Assembly: GCA_031552185.1 (NCBI GenBank)
Contig: JAVBMU010000076.1
Span: 3,427 to 67,426 of the forward strand
DNA from: JAVBMU01 sp031552185
Lineage (GTDB): Bacteria; Actinomycetota; Actinomycetes; Actinomycetales; Cellulomonadaceae
Reading direction: 5' to 3'
DNA: 64,000 nt
In this document: piece by piece, positions 50,844-59,916 of the stretch
Layout of the letters: each line of letters begins with the position of its first letter
How positions within the stretch are numbered: the stretch's first letter is position 1
Translations under genes and position numbers: made by a program
The notes under the pieces: model-generated
Seen by the model: only the letters and a program-made list of their open reading frames with translations
Database searches by the model: none
What the model was told of the DNA's origin: nothing

Positions 50844-51509
50844 ATGCGCAGCAGGACAAGTGTCTTGGAAACCGCCATCCTAGGACTCCTCAACGCATCC
50901 CCGCTCCACGGCTACGAGTTGCGCAAACGGCTCAATCTGCTGCTCGGCTCCTTCCGGGCGTTATCCTACGGCTCGCTCTACCCGGCGCTGAAGGGAATGG
51001 CTCAGCGCGGCCTGATCACCGGGGCGGAAGCGAGCACCGGTGACCCGGCGCTGCACCCTCCCTTGTCCGGGAAGCGCGCGCGGATCGTGTACGAACTCAC
51101 CGCCGAGGGCAAGGAACACCTGCACACCGAATTGTCGTCGGCGGGTCCCGCGGCCTGGGAGGACGACAGCTTCGATGTCCGGTTCGCGCTGTTCGGGCAG
51201 ACCGACGCCGAGACCCGGCTCCGAATTCTCGAAGGCCGACGGTCCCGGCTCACCGAGCGGTTGGAATTGTTCCGCGAGTCCATGACCCGGACCCGCGAGC
51301 GGTTGGACGAGTACACCCTCGAACTGCACCGGCACGGATTGGAGCAGGTCGAACGCGAGGTGCGTTGGCTCGACGGCCTCATCACCACCGAGCGAGGCCG
51401 CGCCTTCGGGCGCGACCGCGCCCGTCCCGGCAGCACTGCGCCACCCGGCGCGTCCCCTTCGCTGAACGCCGAGGACGCCCCGCGTCCCGGCATTGATCTC
51501 CAGGAGTAG
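50844..51509 (+). CDS. PadR-family transcriptional regulator
   Basis: The 221-residue protein has the PadR winged-helix start SRTSVLETAILGLLNASPLH, GYELRKRLN and GSLYPALKGMAQRGLI, followed by an acidic linker. A C-terminal helical part (TRTRERLDEYTLELHRHGLE) is of the dimerising type. The ATG at 50844 has AGGAGG 9 nt upstream; an ATG at 50835 is directly on top of that site. ino1 begins 2 bp after the stop, so the regulator and ino1 are one operon, as in mycobacteria and corynebacteria. Confidence 0.92.
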   Translation: MRSRTSVLETAILGLLNASPLHGYELRKRLNLLLGSFRALSYGSLYPALKGMAQRGLITGAEASTGDPALHPPLSGKRARIVYELTAEGKEHLHTELSSAGPAAWEDDSFDVRFALFGQTDAETRLRILEGRRSRLTERLELFRESMTRTRERLDEYTLELHRHGLEQVEREVRWLDGLITTERGRAFGRDRARPGSTAPPGASPSLNAEDAPRPGIDLQE

Positions 51510-51511
51510 GA

Positions 51512-52591
51512 ATGTCCTCCATTCGCGTTGCGATCGTTGGCGTGGGTAACTGCGCGTCGTCGCTGGTCCAGGGCGTGCACTATTACCGTGACGCCGACCC
51601 GGCCGGAACCGTCCCCGGCCTCATGCACGTCCAGTTCGGCGAGTACCACGTCTCGGCGCTGGAGTTCGTCGCCGCCTTCGACGTCGACGCGAAGAAGGTC
51701 GGTTTCGACCTCTCCGAGGCCATTGCGGCCTCGGAGAACAACACGATCAAGATCTGCGACGTGCCGCCGACCGGCGTCATCGTGCAGCGCGGCCACACCT
51801 TCGACGGGCTCGGCGAGTACTACTCGGCCACCATCGAGGAGTCCGACACCCAGCCGGTCGACATCGTCCAGGCGCTCAAGGACGCACGGGTCGACGTCCT
51901 GGTGTCCTACCTGCCGGTCGGGTCCGAGGACGCGGACAAGTTCTACGCCCAGTGCGCCATCGACGCCGGGGTGGCGTTCGTCAACGCGCTGCCCGTGTTC
52001 ATCGCCTCGGACCCGGTGTGGGCCAAGAAGTTCGAGGACGCCGGCGTGCCGATCGTCGGCGACGACATCAAGTCCCAGGTCGGGGCCACCATCACGCACC
52101 GCGTGCTGGCCCGCCTCTTCGAGGACCGGGGTGTCATCCTGGACCGGACGTACCAGCTCAATGTCGGCGGCAACATGGACTTCAAGAACATGCTGCAGCG
52201 CTCGCGGCTGGAGTCGAAGAAGATCTCCAAGACCCAGGCCGTCACCTCGAACCTGGACCACGAGATCGGCGACCGCAACGTGCACATCGGCCCGTCCGAC
52301 TACGTCGCGTGGCTCGACGACCGCAAGTGGGCGTACGTGCGGCTCGAGGGCCGCGCGTTCGGCGAGGTGCCGTTGAACCTGGAGTACAAGCTCGAGGTGT
52401 GGGACTCGCCGAACTCGGCCGGGATCATCATCGACGCCATCCGCGCCGCGAAGATCGCCAAGGACCGCGGCATCGGCGGCCCGATCCTGTCCGCGTCGAC
52501 GTACTTCATGAAGTCCCCGCCCGTGCAGATGGAGGACACCGCCGGGCGGGCGCAGTTGGAGGCCTTCATCCGCGGCGAGGCCGAGCGCTGA
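51512..52591 (+). CDS. ino1: myo-inositol-1-phosphate synthase
   Basis: The 359-residue protein has an N-terminal NAD site (VAIVGVGNCASSLVQGV), the block NALPVFIASDPVWAKKFEDA, and the catalytic/lysine region DDIKSQVGATITHR and LNVGGNMDFKNM. The actinobacterial end is SASTYFMKSPP. It converts glucose-6-phosphate to inositol-1-phosphate, the precursor of phosphatidylinositol and mycothiol. It is co-transcribed with the PadR regulator and followed by a 13-bp stem terminator. Confidence 0.97.
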   Translation: MSSIRVAIVGVGNCASSLVQGVHYYRDADPAGTVPGLMHVQFGEYHVSALEFVAAFDVDAKKVGFDLSEAIAASENNTIKICDVPPTGVIVQRGHTFDGLGEYYSATIEESDTQPVDIVQALKDARVDVLVSYLPVGSEDADKFYAQCAIDAGVAFVNALPVFIASDPVWAKKFEDAGVPIVGDDIKSQVGATITHRVLARLFEDRGVILDRTYQLNVGGNMDFKNMLQRSRLESKKISKTQAVTSNLDHEIGDRNVHIGPSDYVAWLDDRKWAYVRLEGRAFGEVPLNLEYKLEVWDSPNSAGIIIDAIRAAKIAKDRGIGGPILSASTYFMKSPPVQMEDTAGRAQLEAFIRGEAER

Positions 52592-52620
52592 GTCCGGCCT
52601 GACGTTCGCAACGAGTTGCC

Positions 52621-52656
52621 CGTGGGGCGCGCCTGCTTCGGCCGGCGCGCCCCACG
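52621..52656. terminator. bidirectional hairpin terminator after ino1
   Basis: CGTGGGGCGCGCC (52621-52633) pairs perfectly with GGCGCGCCCCACG (52644-52656) across 10 nt. It separates the convergent ino1 and the lipoprotein gene. Confidence 0.85.
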
Positions 52657-52662
52657 GTCGTA

Positions 52663-53118
52663 TCACTCCCGGACGGTGATCGTCTGCTCGACCGGACCGG
52701 AATCCAGCGCCGGCGCTTGATCACAGGGGATGTCCGTCACCGTCGACGTCGGCTCGACGCCCCCGGTCACCCGGTACTGGACGCACATCCGCACCCGGTA
52801 GTCGGCGTAGGAAAGCCCGCCACCGGCCTCCCCCTTCGTCACCAGGAGAATGTCGATCACCGCGTCCTCGCCGTCGAGCGCGGGTTCGCCCACGGCCACC
52901 AGATCTCCCGTGGGCAGCACCCGGCCGAGGGATTCGAGCAGTTCCCGGCCCGAGCGGCCGGTCGAGGCGCCCTGGAATCGGACGCGCATTCCCTCCGCAC
53001 TCTCCCGGGCGGCATCGATTGCACGGGACTTGGCGATGTCGTCCGAGTCGGCACAGCCGGCGGTCGCGAGCACCAGGAGCAGTGCAGTCGCGACGCCCCG
53101 GCCGGCCATCGGGAGCAC
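52663..53118 (-). CDS. putative lipoprotein
   Basis: The 151-residue protein has a short signal and lipobox (ALLLVLATAGC, cysteine near residue 22), then an acidic mature part. A pair of cysteines (RMCVQYR and DIPCDQ) lies in the C-terminal half. No family is recognised. The GTG at 53118 overlaps the upstream stop as TAGTG, so it is translated with the large secreted enzyme upstream; the ATG at 53109 is an alternative. Confidence 0.75.
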   Translation of the reverse strand: MLPMAGRGVATALLLVLATAGCADSDDIAKSRAIDAARESAEGMRVRFQGASTGRSGRELLESLGRVLPTGDLVAVGEPALDGEDAVIDILLVTKGEAGGGLSYADYRVRMCVQYRVTGGVEPTSTVTDIPCDQAPALDSGPVEQTITVRE

Positions 53119-56100
53119 TACAGCCCCATCTTCCGCAAGGTCGCGTTCATGGCGACGGCGTAGTTGACGTAGCCCTCGATCTTGGGGTGGAAGGATTGCT
53201 GGGAGACGGCCAGGAGGGCGGGGTCGTCCCCAGGCGTCTTGTCGAGGACGATGCCGTGAATGGTCGCTGGGCTACCACAGACGCCCATGCCGGCGAAGGC
53301 GCTGGTCGGGTTGGAGAACCAGGCGTAGGTCTTGCCCGCGGCGGTATTGGCGCGAGCCACCGCTGCCGCCATGTGGGTGTCCAGCAGCGCCGACATCTCG
53401 TTGAGCCAGGGGGTCTCCTCGGTGCCGAGCCCGACGATGCATTGGCCGCCCCGTTCGAACAGCTTCGGGTACCCCATCAGGAGCACCTTGGCGTTCGGTG
53501 CCTGGCGGTGGATCTCCCGGAGAACGGTCACGATGGAGATCTCGACCTTTCCCTTGATGAGGGCCGGGACTTCCACCCCGGCCTTCTCCGAACTGCCGTC
53601 GAGTTTCGCGTCCTGACACTTGACGAGACCGGCCTTGATGATGCATTCCTCAAGGACATCGGCGAACCGTGCATCGTTGCCGCCGACCGACAAGGTCACC
53701 AATGTGGTGTTCTCGTCGAGGAATCCCTTGTCGAGTTGGGACAGCTCACCGAACTGGGAATGCGACGGACCGCCGTTCTCACCCCAGGCGTTCGCCGGTT
53801 TGGCGCCGGTCTCGATGTAGAACGGCAGGAGGTGCTCGGTCTCGGCCCCCGAACAGGCGAGGAGATGATGCTCGACCTCGGGGCCGTAGGCGTCGCTCAG
53901 GGCGCCGATGCTCGCGGTCGTGCCGGCGATCCGACCCTGGCGGGACCAGGTGTACGGGGAGCGGTGACAAGCATTGCGGGCAGCCTTGTTGCCGCCGTTG
54001 TTGTCGGTCTCGGGGTAGTAGTCCGCGCCGCCACCGCCGGACCCGCCCTCGCCGGCGGAATAGGAGTCGCCGAGCGACACCACGATGTTCTTCGGCTTGG
54101 CCGCCAGCGGCTGGAAGGCGACCGCGTCCCAGGCGATGTCCTCGTTCTCGATCGGCGTCCCCCCATCGTCGCCGTCGTAGGTCGTCGACAGGAGCCGGAC
54201 CTTGGGCGTCCCGGCGAACTTGAACGAACCCAGCGAGACCCACTTGTTCGTCCCGATCCGCTGCAGCAGGACCCGGGTCTTCTTTCCATTGCCGAGGTCG
54301 ACCTCGTAGCGGGCCTGCTGGGTGTGCGCGCCGTGATCGGGGATGTGGACGAACACCCGGGCCCACTGGTTCAGGGTGCGATTCAGCGTCCAGGTGCCCG
54401 TAATGGTCATGGAGCCGCCGCGGAGGTCGGCGGTCCGGGTGTGGGTGTACCAGAAATGGCCCGAGAAGCCGGCACCGAGTTGGTGCAGGTCGATCTTGCC
54501 GGGGTAGTTGCCCTGGCCGTCCTGGGCGAAGCTCAGTGCGAACGTGCCCTGATTGGTGACCGGTCTGGCGCACCCGGGCCGAACGATCGGCGTCGCATCG
54601 GGTTGGTCATCGATGACCAGCGCACCGGCGGGCAGCCCGGTTCTGGTGCAGTTCGGCGCGTATGCGGTGCCGTCGGCCTGGTACTCGTAGCCCTCGACGA
54701 ACCGCAGGAGTTCGTTTCCGCAGCTCTGCGCGCAGTCCGGTTTCCAGGTGTTTGCCTTGTTGTACCAGCACTTGAGGTCGTAGAGACCGGCCGCGTTCCG
54801 GTGGGCGCACGGCCCGGCCGGCTCCAGGATCACTTCCGACGCGAGCGGAGGATACTTGGCGCCGGGCACGCACTGGTTCGAGGCGTCGCAGAACTGGGTG
54901 ACCGGCGGCTTGACCGTCGAGCGATTCGCCGCGGTGGTCCACCACGCCGGGCGGAAGCCCGCCACCAGGTTCCCCGGCGATTCAAGGATTTCCACCGGGT
55001 AGGCCGCCCAGCCCATGACCTTCTCCGGATACGGCCACTTTTGCGGGGTGCGGGCGTCCTCGTTCCCGGGCACATCCCGGAATGCTGCCCGGTTGGCTGG
55101 GTACTTCGGGTTCACCGGGTTGTTGAGCCAGCCCAAGCCCCACGCACCCGAGTTCTTCACGGTCTCCGACTGGGGATGGAACCCCGAGTTGTAGGCCCAC
55201 ACCGCGAAGAACCAGTTCTCCGGCTTGGCGGGGTCCCCATTGTTGATGGTCGCGCCGGCGGCGCGGGTCTCGTTCCACTTGGCCTGCAGGACCCGCAGCC
55301 CCGCCGCAACGTTCGCCGCGAAGTCGAGGGCGACCGCACGCTGCGAGTTGTACGGCAGCGCGACCTCGCCCTCCTTCGTTCGACCGGCCAGCCGCATGCC
55401 GTCGGTGAGTTGGGTGACTCCGTAGCCGCAATCGGCCTTGGTGAAGTCGATGTTCCAGTCGTTGTCGGTCCGCGTGTCATAGACCGCCAGGCCGTAGTAG
55501 TTGCCAATCAGAGGATTGCCCGTGACCCCCGGCACCACACTGCCCGGCGCCTGCCACATGTTCGACTCCTGGGCGATGACGCCGAGCATCACCTGCGCCG
55601 GCACCTTGCCGCCCCCGCTCAAAGGAATGGAGGGGAACAGCCCCTGGGGCGTGTAGGCGGGCATGCCCAGGTTCTTCCAGTTCGCGGGCCGCGACGTCTT
55701 CAACACGCCGCGAACCGCCTGGTCGACCGCCCACTCCACCTGCCGCGGCTTGGGCTGCATCACCTGATTGCGCGGGTCGTTGCGCGGCACCGAGCAATAC
55801 CGTTCGGCCTCGACCGGGTTCGTCGGCGAACCGGCGGCTACCTGCGCGGCGGCCGGCGCCGCTGCGGCCGAATCCGGCTTCGCCGCCCGCAACGCCGGAT
55901 GCGGCTCGGCCTCGGCGACGCTCGCGCCGGCGGCGGGTGTGGTCACCAACGAGATCTTTTTCCCGGTCGCGGTGACCCGGGCGGAGATGGCGACCGGACG
56001 CTCCAACTGCGTCGGATCCGCGCCGGCGTCCGCCGCCGGCAGGCCCGCCACACTCACCCGGTCGATCACCAGGGCGCCGCCCGTGGACACGGACACGTCG

Positions 56101-57131
56101 GTCGTTGCGCTCGTGAGCATCGTGACTGCCGCGGGCGACCGCCCCGCCGTCGCCTGGGCCGTCCCCGTCACGTACACCCGGCGGGCGCCGTCGGCCGCCA
56201 GCCCCACTCGGTCCAGCCTGCCCGTGGCCACCAGGGCCGCCTGCTGCCGCTCGAATCCGCCGCCGGCGGGGGCCACCCGCCGCACCTCGGCCTTATCGCC
56301 GGCGCGGTCCAGGAAGACGACGCCGCCGTCCCGGTCGGCGGTCAGGGCGAACGGCGTCGCCTTGCCGGTCGCGATGATCCGCCGCTGCCCGCGGGCATCG
56401 AGAGACACCACAGCGTTCGCGTCGGCCGCGACCAGGCCCGACGTCGTCGGCACCACCGAGGTCAACTCGCCGGGCACCTCGATCGCCGGCAGGACCCGGC
56501 CGGTTTTCGCGTCGATACGCACGACCCGGGTCGCGCCGCCGTCGCCATCGTCCTTGAACTGCGTGACCACCGCGGTGGCGCCCGCTCCGCACGACGGCGA
56601 GAAATACGCCAGCGTGCTCGTCAAGGGCAGCTTCGTCACCTTGCCGTCGGCCAGCCGGACCGTCGCGACGAAGCCGCCGCGGTCGAAGAGGTCGCCGGAG
56701 TTCGTCGCCGTCCGCGGCGCGTACGTCGCCACGATCGTCGACTTGTCCCCCGTCAGACAGGCGTTCCCAATCCACGCGTCGGCCTCGACGCCGGGCTCGG
56801 CCAACGTCGCCAACGTCGTCCACGCGTACCCGTCCCGCTCCCGCGCTGCCAGGACATGGAGCCCGGCGCCGTCGCCCGACGTCGTCCACGCCACATCCGT
56901 CGAGGTTGCGTATCTCGGCCCCAGGACCGCGCGTCGATCCCGCTCGGCCACCCGGTCGGCACCTCGCTTGAGACCGGGCACCGGGGTCGACGCCGCCGGC
57001 GCGGCGTCCACGGTTGGGCTGTCGCCCGGCGAGCTACGGCCCGCCGGCGCGGCGCCGGCGAGCGGCGCGGCGACGACGCTGATCATCGCCGCCGCCCCCA
57101 CGATTGCTGCCACGCTATGACTGGATCTCAC
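53118..57131 (-). CDS. 1337-aa secreted multidomain protein: propeller-like, SLT-like, Golvesin and SGNH hydrolase
   Basis: The GTG start at 57131 gives a signal peptide (VRSSHSVAAIVGAAAMISVV, cut near AGAAPA). Residues about 60-370 look like a beta-propeller. Residues about 515-700 resemble a lytic transglycosylase (GVIAQESNMWQAP, GYGVTQLTDGM). A Golvesin-like beta domain is at about 910-1005 (GTWTLNRTLNQWARVFVHIP, AWDAVAFQP). The C-terminal 320 residues are an SGNH/GDSL hydrolase: GDSYSAGEG (nucleophile Ser), GGND, and SFHPKIEGY (His). The domain set suggests a wall-associated esterase or glycan-active enzyme. It is followed by a coupled lipoprotein gene. Confidence 0.85.
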   Translation of the reverse strand: MRSSHSVAAIVGAAAMISVVAAPLAGAAPAGRSSPGDSPTVDAAPAASTPVPGLKRGADRVAERDRRAVLGPRYATSTDVAWTTSGDGAGLHVLAARERDGYAWTTLATLAEPGVEADAWIGNACLTGDKSTIVATYAPRTATNSGDLFDRGGFVATVRLADGKVTKLPLTSTLAYFSPSCGAGATAVVTQFKDDGDGGATRVVRIDAKTGRVLPAIEVPGELTSVVPTTSGLVAADANAVVSLDARGQRRIIATGKATPFALTADRDGGVVFLDRAGDKAEVRRVAPAGGGFERQQAALVATGRLDRVGLAADGARRVYVTGTAQATAGRSPAAVTMLTSATTDVSVSTGGALVIDRVSVAGLPAADAGADPTQLERPVAISARVTATGKKISLVTTPAAGASVAEAEPHPALRAAKPDSAAAAPAAAQVAAGSPTNPVEAERYCSVPRNDPRNQVMQPKPRQVEWAVDQAVRGVLKTSRPANWKNLGMPAYTPQGLFPSIPLSGGGKVPAQVMLGVIAQESNMWQAPGSVVPGVTGNPLIGNYYGLAVYDTRTDNDWNIDFTKADCGYGVTQLTDGMRLAGRTKEGEVALPYNSQRAVALDFAANVAAGLRVLQAKWNETRAAGATINNGDPAKPENWFFAVWAYNSGFHPQSETVKNSGAWGLGWLNNPVNPKYPANRAAFRDVPGNEDARTPQKWPYPEKVMGWAAYPVEILESPGNLVAGFRPAWWTTAANRSTVKPPVTQFCDASNQCVPGAKYPPLASEVILEPAGPCAHRNAAGLYDLKCWYNKANTWKPDCAQSCGNELLRFVEGYEYQADGTAYAPNCTRTGLPAGALVIDDQPDATPIVRPGCARPVTNQGTFALSFAQDGQGNYPGKIDLHQLGAGFSGHFWYTHTRTADLRGGSMTITGTWTLNRTLNQWARVFVHIPDHGAHTQQARYEVDLGNGKKTRVLLQRIGTNKWVSLGSFKFAGTPKVRLLSTTYDGDDGGTPIENEDIAWDAVAFQPLAAKPKNIVVSLGDSYSAGEGGSGGGGADYYPETDNNGGNKAARNACHRSPYTWSRQGRIAGTTASIGALSDAYGPEVEHHLLACSGAETEHLLPFYIETGAKPANAWGENGGPSHSQFGELSQLDKGFLDENTTLVTLSVGGNDARFADVLEECIIKAGLVKCQDAKLDGSSEKAGVEVPALIKGKVEISIVTVLREIHRQAPNAKVLLMGYPKLFERGGQCIVGLGTEETPWLNEMSALLDTHMAAAVARANTAAGKTYAWFSNPTSAFAGMGVCGSPATIHGIVLDKTPGDDPALLAVSQQSFHPKIEGYVNYAVAMNATLRKMGL

Positions 57132-57273
57132 CTTCGCACGTCCTCTCTGGTCTTCTCCGGTTCTTTTCCCGGCCAAACCGGCCCAGCCGATCGGCGCTCG
57201 CGGACGATCTGCTGAAATCCAGCGATGGCGCCAATCTCGGCCCACGTTAGACCAAACCAGCCGGCAGCGGTCG

Positions 57274-57282
57274 TTATCCACA
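57274..57282. promoter_or_regulatory. DnaA-box-like TTATCCACA
   Basis: This is a perfect 9-mer in the gene-poor region upstream of the large secreted protein gene. Being single, it may be chance. The rest of 57132-57340 shows no recognisable gene. Confidence 0.3.
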
Positions 57283-57339
57283 CGTCGGATGTATCGCTTT
57301 CGCAATCTCGGGAGCGCGCCGTCGGGCGTCGAACGAGAC

Positions 57340-57660
57340 CAGCCAGCAGATCGACAACATCCGGCGCTGCATCGAACTCGCCGGCGGCCCGGGCAACGGC
57401 GAGATCTCGCCCACCACCACGGGCCTTGCCAAGGCGGCGCACTCGCTGCGCAGAAGTCCTCCGCCGGCCTGCACGACCGCGTCGCCCTGTCCGGTGGCCC
57501 GGAGACCGAGCATTACGAGATCGCCTCGTACACCACGCTCCTCGCGGGAGCCGAGGCCCTCGGCATGACCGAGGTGTGCGACCTGCTCGACTCGAACCTC
57601 GCCCAGGAGAAGGAGGCGGCCCGCAAGATCAGCGCCGCCGCCCGCGCCTCCCTCGGGCGC
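57340..57660 (+). pseudogene. DUF892 (YciE/YciF-type) ferritin-like protein, broken
   Basis: One frame gives NETSQQIDNIRRCIELAGG, typical of the middle of DUF892 proteins. After a frame change near 57440-57500 another frame gives LSGGPETEHYEIASYTTLLA followed by GAEALGMTEVCDLLDSNLAQ EKEAA (EHYEIASY motif). The N-terminus is missing and the central metal-ligand stretch is damaged. It is a relic of a small stress-related ferritin-like gene. Confidence 0.7.
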
Positions 57661-57686
57661 ACTGAGCGCCCGGACGGGCCGAGCGC

Positions 57687-57823
57687 ATGCGGGCCCGCCC
57701 TGGCAGGGCGTTCAGGATGTGCGGATCGAGGACGTCCCCGACCCGCGCGTCGAGGAGCCCACGGATGGCTGCATCAAGGTGGTGCTCGATCCCCGGCTGC
57801 CCGCAGCCGAGGCGCCGGCCTGA
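57687..57823 (+). pseudogene. 5' fragment of a zinc-dependent alcohol/formaldehyde dehydrogenase gene
   Basis: After an ATG at 57687 and a one-base frame change, WQGVQDVRIEDVPDPRVEEP and TDGCIKVV match the start of the glutathione-independent formaldehyde/alcohol dehydrogenase family. The homology ends abruptly and a stop follows at 57823. More than 300 residues are missing. It lies antisense to the extreme 3' end of the next operon. Confidence 0.65.
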
Positions 57824-59916
57824 CCGATGAGTGGGTTTTGTGGGCGGCGGGCGATGGCCTGCTCGCAGGCCAGCAGCACGACGCCGACGCACCAGGCGTG
57901 CGAGAGCGTGAGCAGCATTCCCTTGGGTTGGAAGCACTCGGTCTGGTAATGGCGCTCGGAGACCATTCCCCGGTAGGCGTTGAAGTCGCCGTCGAACCGG
58001 GCGATGAACTGGCGGAAGCAGTCGAGCGTCTCCAGCGCCCGGTCCGCGTAATAGGGGTCGCCGAGCGCGGCGGAGAGCGCCAGCATCTCGGCGGTGCAGA
58101 TCAGCCCGTAGGCGGCGAGGTGCTGGTTCGACGGCGAAGCCTGGTCGCCGCCGCGGGTGGCCAGGCCGTAGCGGCCGAGCAGGGTCCGGGGATCGAAGGC
58201 GACGTCGTAGGTATACCGGAACGTGAGCATCCAATCCGCCGCCCGCCGCGCCTGGTCCAACCGCCGGGCGGCGGCGGAGCCCGCACCCGCCGCCCCCGCG
58301 CCCCCGGCGGCGCGCTCGGCGTCGTGGAGTGCGAGGTACGCCATGACCGCCGCAAACCCGTCCTCGGACGTCGGGGCAAGGTCGGTGTCTTCCGGCGCGC
58401 CGTTGAGATACTCGGCATCGAGGAAGGCGGCGTAGTAGTCGCCGGCCGCGCGGGCCGCGGCGAGGTAGTCGCCGAGACCGGCCGCGCTCGCCTCGACAAA
58501 GGCCGCAATCCACGCCATGCCGCCGGCCCCCGCCCAGAGGAGGACCTCGCCCGTGCGGGCGTGATGGATCGCGCCGAGGTTCCCGTCGGCGCGCCGGCGG
58601 GCCGCGACGGCGTCGAGGTTCGACCGGGCCGCCGCCTCCCACCCGGGGTGGGCGCAACCGGCGGCCCGCTCGGCCACGATGGCCCGGACGAGGAAGTGCG
58701 TCGCCTCGCCGAGCGTTCGGGCGTGCAGGCCGTCCGGGATCGGCGTCCACGATTGGCACCAGCCCCGGCCCCGGTACCAGACCCCCCAGAATGTGCCGGA
58801 TGGCGACAGGTCGGCACAACAGAAGTCGATCACCCGGCAGGCGGCCGCCACCGCGGCCTGGTTGCCGACGCGGCGGCCGTGAACCAGCAGGGCATACGCC
58901 CAGGGAATGCCCGAGACCCAGCCGACGTGCATCGCCTGCCGATCCACCGGCGCGCCGTCGACGTCGATGCCCCGGTCGAAGCCGACGGTCTCCAGCAGGA
59001 CGCCCGGATCCGGGTCGTAGTGCCACCGCAGCAGGCCGTGGGCGGTCAACTCGGCGGCGTCCTCGACGCTGACCCAGGCGTTCTCCCGACGGCGCCCGGA
59101 TTGCCAGATCTCGCGCAGGACGGGCGCGTAGGCATGCCGGTCCGCCGGCAGCCCGTACGCGGCGAGGCGGACCTCGACCGGCTTGCCCGGCCCGAGCCGA
59201 TGCCGCCGGGTCAGCGGCGGCCGGGGCGTGGCGTCGCCGTAATACGTGACGGGCGCTTCGAGGTACGGGAAGACGACGTGCACGCTTGCCCGGCCGGCGT
59301 CGTCCAGGGCGAAGCCGAGGCCCGTCGGCCCCATCGGACTGAGTTCCTCCGTTTCGAGCGCGACGCCGGCGCCCGCGCCGGCATCCGACCAGGCGAAGAC
59401 GATGGGGGTCGCGGCGCGGTCGGACCGGAACGACCAGGCGCTGGACACGAGTGCCGCCGGGTCGCCGGGGCCGGGGGCGAACCGCGGGAACGGCCGCGGG
59501 CTGCCGGCGGGCCGGTTCTCGCCGTAGAAGAGACCCGGGATCAGCCACCAGGGATCTCGGCCGGGATCTCGGCCGGGATCTTGGCCGGGATCTCGGCCGG
59601 CCAGGCCGGCTTCGACGCGGAGGTTGATGTCGACGGGCGCGCCGAGGGCCTCGGCCGTGACGACGACGTCGCGCCGCTCCGGCACCGCGACAGATCCGGG
59701 CACCGCGGCGGATCCGGGCACCGCGGCGGATCCCAGTCCGGCGGCCGGCGGCGGGAGAGCGAGCCGGACCCGGACCGGGGCGCCCGGCGCGGGCTCGACC
59801 ACGCCGACCGCCGACGGCTCCGGACCGGGCGCGAACGGGCCGAACGGGACGCGGTGCTCCGCGCCGTCGGGCCCCACGAGCACGACGGCGAGGTCGAGGC
59901 CGCCCGGCGCGCTCAC
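57712..59916 (-). CDS. (alpha/alpha)6-barrel glycosidase-like protein with a run-on C-terminus
   Basis: The 734-residue protein has an N-terminal beta domain with short repeats (PGSAAVPGSAAVPGSVAVPE, DPGQDPGRDPGRDPWW). A long helical barrel follows with aromatic-rich motifs (GTFWGVWYRGRGWCQSWTPI, EATHFLVRAIVAE, DYYAAFLDAEYLNGAPEDTD, NQHLAAYGLICTAEMLALSA) as in several unclassified glycoside hydrolases. The last ~40 residues (PLIGQAGASAAGSRGSS and on) are read from DNA antisense to the ADH relic, so the native stop was probably lost in a deletion. The GTG at 59916 overlaps the GH38 stop as GTGA. The substrate is unknown, but mannoside-related by context. Confidence 0.7.
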   Translation of the reverse strand: MSAPGGLDLAVVLVGPDGAEHRVPFGPFAPGPEPSAVGVVEPAPGAPVRVRLALPPPAAGLGSAAVPGSAAVPGSVAVPERRDVVVTAEALGAPVDINLRVEAGLAGRDPGQDPGRDPGRDPWWLIPGLFYGENRPAGSPRPFPRFAPGPGDPAALVSSAWSFRSDRAATPIVFAWSDAGAGAGVALETEELSPMGPTGLGFALDDAGRASVHVVFPYLEAPVTYYGDATPRPPLTRRHRLGPGKPVEVRLAAYGLPADRHAYAPVLREIWQSGRRRENAWVSVEDAAELTAHGLLRWHYDPDPGVLLETVGFDRGIDVDGAPVDRQAMHVGWVSGIPWAYALLVHGRRVGNQAAVAAACRVIDFCCADLSPSGTFWGVWYRGRGWCQSWTPIPDGLHARTLGEATHFLVRAIVAERAAGCAHPGWEAAARSNLDAVAARRRADGNLGAIHHARTGEVLLWAGAGGMAWIAAFVEASAAGLGDYLAAARAAGDYYAAFLDAEYLNGAPEDTDLAPTSEDGFAAVMAYLALHDAERAAGGAGAAGAGSAAARRLDQARRAADWMLTFRYTYDVAFDPRTLLGRYGLATRGGDQASPSNQHLAAYGLICTAEMLALSAALGDPYYADRALETLDCFRQFIARFDGDFNAYRGMVSERHYQTECFQPKGMLLTLSHAWCVGVVLLACEQAIARRPQNPLIGQAGASAAGSRGSSTTLMQPSVGSSTRGSGTSSIRTS

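Noticed and set aside
53019..57215. 1398-codon plus-strand open frame
   Set aside because: It is a shadow of the secreted SLT/Golvesin/SGNH gene, with no recognisable domain or start site.
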